Of a stretch of 64,000 nucleotides of DNA, positions 62,450 to 64,000 are shown in pieces. A model generated the notes under the pieces. The model saw nothing but the letters and a program-made list of their open reading frames with translations. It had not been told where the DNA came from and did not search any database. The translations under genes were made by a program, and so were the position numbers. Numbering within the stretch: the stretch's first letter is position 1; the number at the start of each line of letters is the position of its first letter. Origin of the DNA: Schistosoma haematobium (lineage: Eukaryota > Platyhelminthes > Trematoda > Strigeidida > Schistosomatidae); NCBI RefSeq assembly GCF_000699445.3, contig NC_067196.1, positions 42,313,806 through 42,377,805 on the forward strand, written 5' to 3'.

Positions 62450-62720
62450 AAACTGCACATACAAACAAGGTTATTCCCCTCTAGAGGTTACCTAGGTTGA
62501 AAAATATCTACTGGTCTCGGCGCTCTACGGTTAAAAGTCTCATAATAACTGCGATGGAAATGTCTTTTGAACAAATCTTACACTGCAACTGTGAAGCGTA
62601 CTTTGACAGTAAGGCTTTCCAATTAGTCGTCGAAATTTTTATTTTGCTTCGTTTATAATACAGGAATGGCGCTTTTCCTCTTCCGCTCCAAACGGATATT
62701 TATACTTCTGTAAAGTGTGA
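62450..62720 (+). mobile_element. Old CR1-like fragment
   Basis: Nucleotide order parallels 13735-13960 (GAGGTTACCTAGGTTGAAAAA; CATAATAACTGCGA). Translation is riddled with stops. Confidence 0.55.
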
Positions 62721-63139
62721 TCGGTGAACGGACTCTCCAGTGATAACATGGAACTCTCACCACCACATTAACTTCGTTTGATCTTGTATGACTACACCTT
62801 GTTTATTCACCAATCACAATTTTATGTCCATCGAAAACTAATGTTCGCTTTGTTGACATACTTTTCCTATCCTGTAGTTAGTCTTGAGTATGTTATTTAT
62901 GACTCTCTGTTTCCCTGTTTAGTAGACTTTTTCTTATTTTATATACTAACGGTGTTAATTCGCGTTTTAGAAGTAGATAAAGTTTATCGACCCAGATAGC
63001 TTACTTGTCCTAACTTTGGCTAAACTAAGACTCTGTGCTCGACAGTCTAGAGAATAGTTCGGAATTACACCTGTAAGAAATTACTGATTACAAATTTTCG
63101 AACAGTAAAATCGATATACTTACTGAACTGACTTCCAAT

Positions 63140-64000
63140 AAGTATTACAGTTCTGATGAGATTTATGAGTTATTACCCCATCATCTGGGAGATTATGACG
63201 AAGACCAACTTGAAAATGATGAACCCAAAACCAGTGGCCTGATAGAACTTGAGTTAGCTAGGTTAGATATAACCCAATCGTAGGAAGAAATTGAACTAGA
63301 AAAGTTACGTCGCCAGGGAAGTGAAGGTTTCGACCAGTCAGTAAGCAACGGCGAGAATGCAATATTAGAAAAGCTGTAATTACCAAAGAGAGAGATCTTG
63401 AAATTTGATGGTGCACCCTTACTTACTTTCGCCTGTTACTCCTAACGGAGCATAGGCCGCCGACCAGCATTCTCCAGCCCATTAGAATGTCATAAAAATT
63501 TTCGAATAAAATGCATCCGGAGTGAGAATATTGGATTTAGAGCTAGGTTGAATTACTTGATTCAATATTGTGACGCGGAGATCGAGAGCCACTATCCATC
63601 ATTGTACTATGCTTGAACCGGAGATAGGTCATCGTTATTCACTATCGTTATCGACAATTCGTTAAACTTTCGCGATATAAGAAAGAATCAACCAGGTGGT
63701 TTGAGAAGATTGTCTCGAGAAATGCAAGTGGTCTGAATCTCTGACTTTCTCTCTTCCAGAACTATTGAAACTATGATTCTGAAATTACCAACGCATGTTC
63801 AACAAAAGTGGCTAAAGGTAGCTTATAAGATTATCAAAGGAGGTCGAGAACTTCTGTTTGCTGATATTGCTGAGTTTGTAAGGGAATAGTAACATTGGGG
63901 ATACTGGTGGTTTAAATGGAAATATTGGTTCAGATTATAATGCAGCGAAGATATTGTATGTGAGTACTAGTGATGACGATGTTTCCTTACGTAGTTCATC
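63140..64000 (+). mobile_element. BEL/Pao-type gag region, decayed, runs off the window
   Basis: Pieces in different frames give an acidic start (EIYELLPHHLGDYDEDQLEN), REILKFDGAP, LNYLIQYCDAEIESHYPS and LPTHVQQKWLKVAYK with LLFADIAEFVRE. This order matches BEL/Pao gag (DUF1759-like). Stops are frequent, and an RTE tail fragment is inserted after FDGAP. Confidence 0.7.
63418..63480 (-). mobile_element. RTE 3'-terminal fragment inside gag
   Basis: Reverse complement of the RTE 3' end: GGAGAATGCTGG, CGGCCTATGCTCC, AGGAGTAACA, ending AAGTAAGTAAG. It is about 63 bp and sits between FDGAP and the next gag block, so it is a severely 5'-truncated RTE insertion. Confidence 0.8.

Overview
This is eukaryotic nuclear DNA, most likely from a schistosome (Schistosoma or a close schistosomatid fluke). 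The evidence is two intron-split splicing genes in AT-rich sequence, RTE-type, CR1/jockey-like and BEL/Pao retroelements, and tRNA-headed SINEs that carry hammerhead ribozymes, a hallmark of the schistosome Sm-alpha family. Gene and family names come from recognising conserved protein and RNA motifs by eye; no database search was run.

Two host genes lie on the + strand. CHERP (15051-34465) is rebuilt from 11 exons whose splice phases all agree (3636 nt, 1211 aa). It has a SURP domain, a CID-type domain, the conserved CHERP C-terminal block and an RS region, but no G-patch. DBR1, the lariat debranching enzyme (39942-48983), has 5 exons with consistent phases (616 aa) and all metallophosphoesterase motifs. 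Both act in intron metabolism: CHERP is a U2 snRNP-associated splicing factor and DBR1 opens excised lariats. An orphan exon-like ORF (39025-39200) lies just upstream of DBR1.

The rest is transposon-rich. 1-2713: 5' part of an RTE-type element on the minus strand. 5700-9051: an old minus-strand LTR-type element interrupted by a 634-bp hammerhead-SINE composite with a 13-bp target duplication. 11545-14500: two decayed CR1/jockey-like elements. 15051-34465: CHERP, with repeats in its introns. 35475-38921: a decayed RTE copy that itself hosts a hammerhead SINE. 39942-48983: DBR1, with an Sm-alpha SINE in intron 1 and a circularly permuted hammerhead SINE in intron 2. 50594-51765: an internally deleted RTE sister copy. 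54001-55962: an RTE insertion with an inverted 5' end and a 13-bp target duplication. 56527-59577: a young non-autonomous LTR element whose two 384-bp LTRs differ at one base. 62450-64000: CR1 remnants and a decayed BEL/Pao gag region.

The most unusual signal is the set of hammerhead-ribozyme SINEs. Two loci show unit orders best explained by multimeric or circular RNA templates: the inverted composite at 7482-8115 and the permuted copy at 42114-42531. Sister transposon copies in the same window supply the matching empty sites for two of the insertions.
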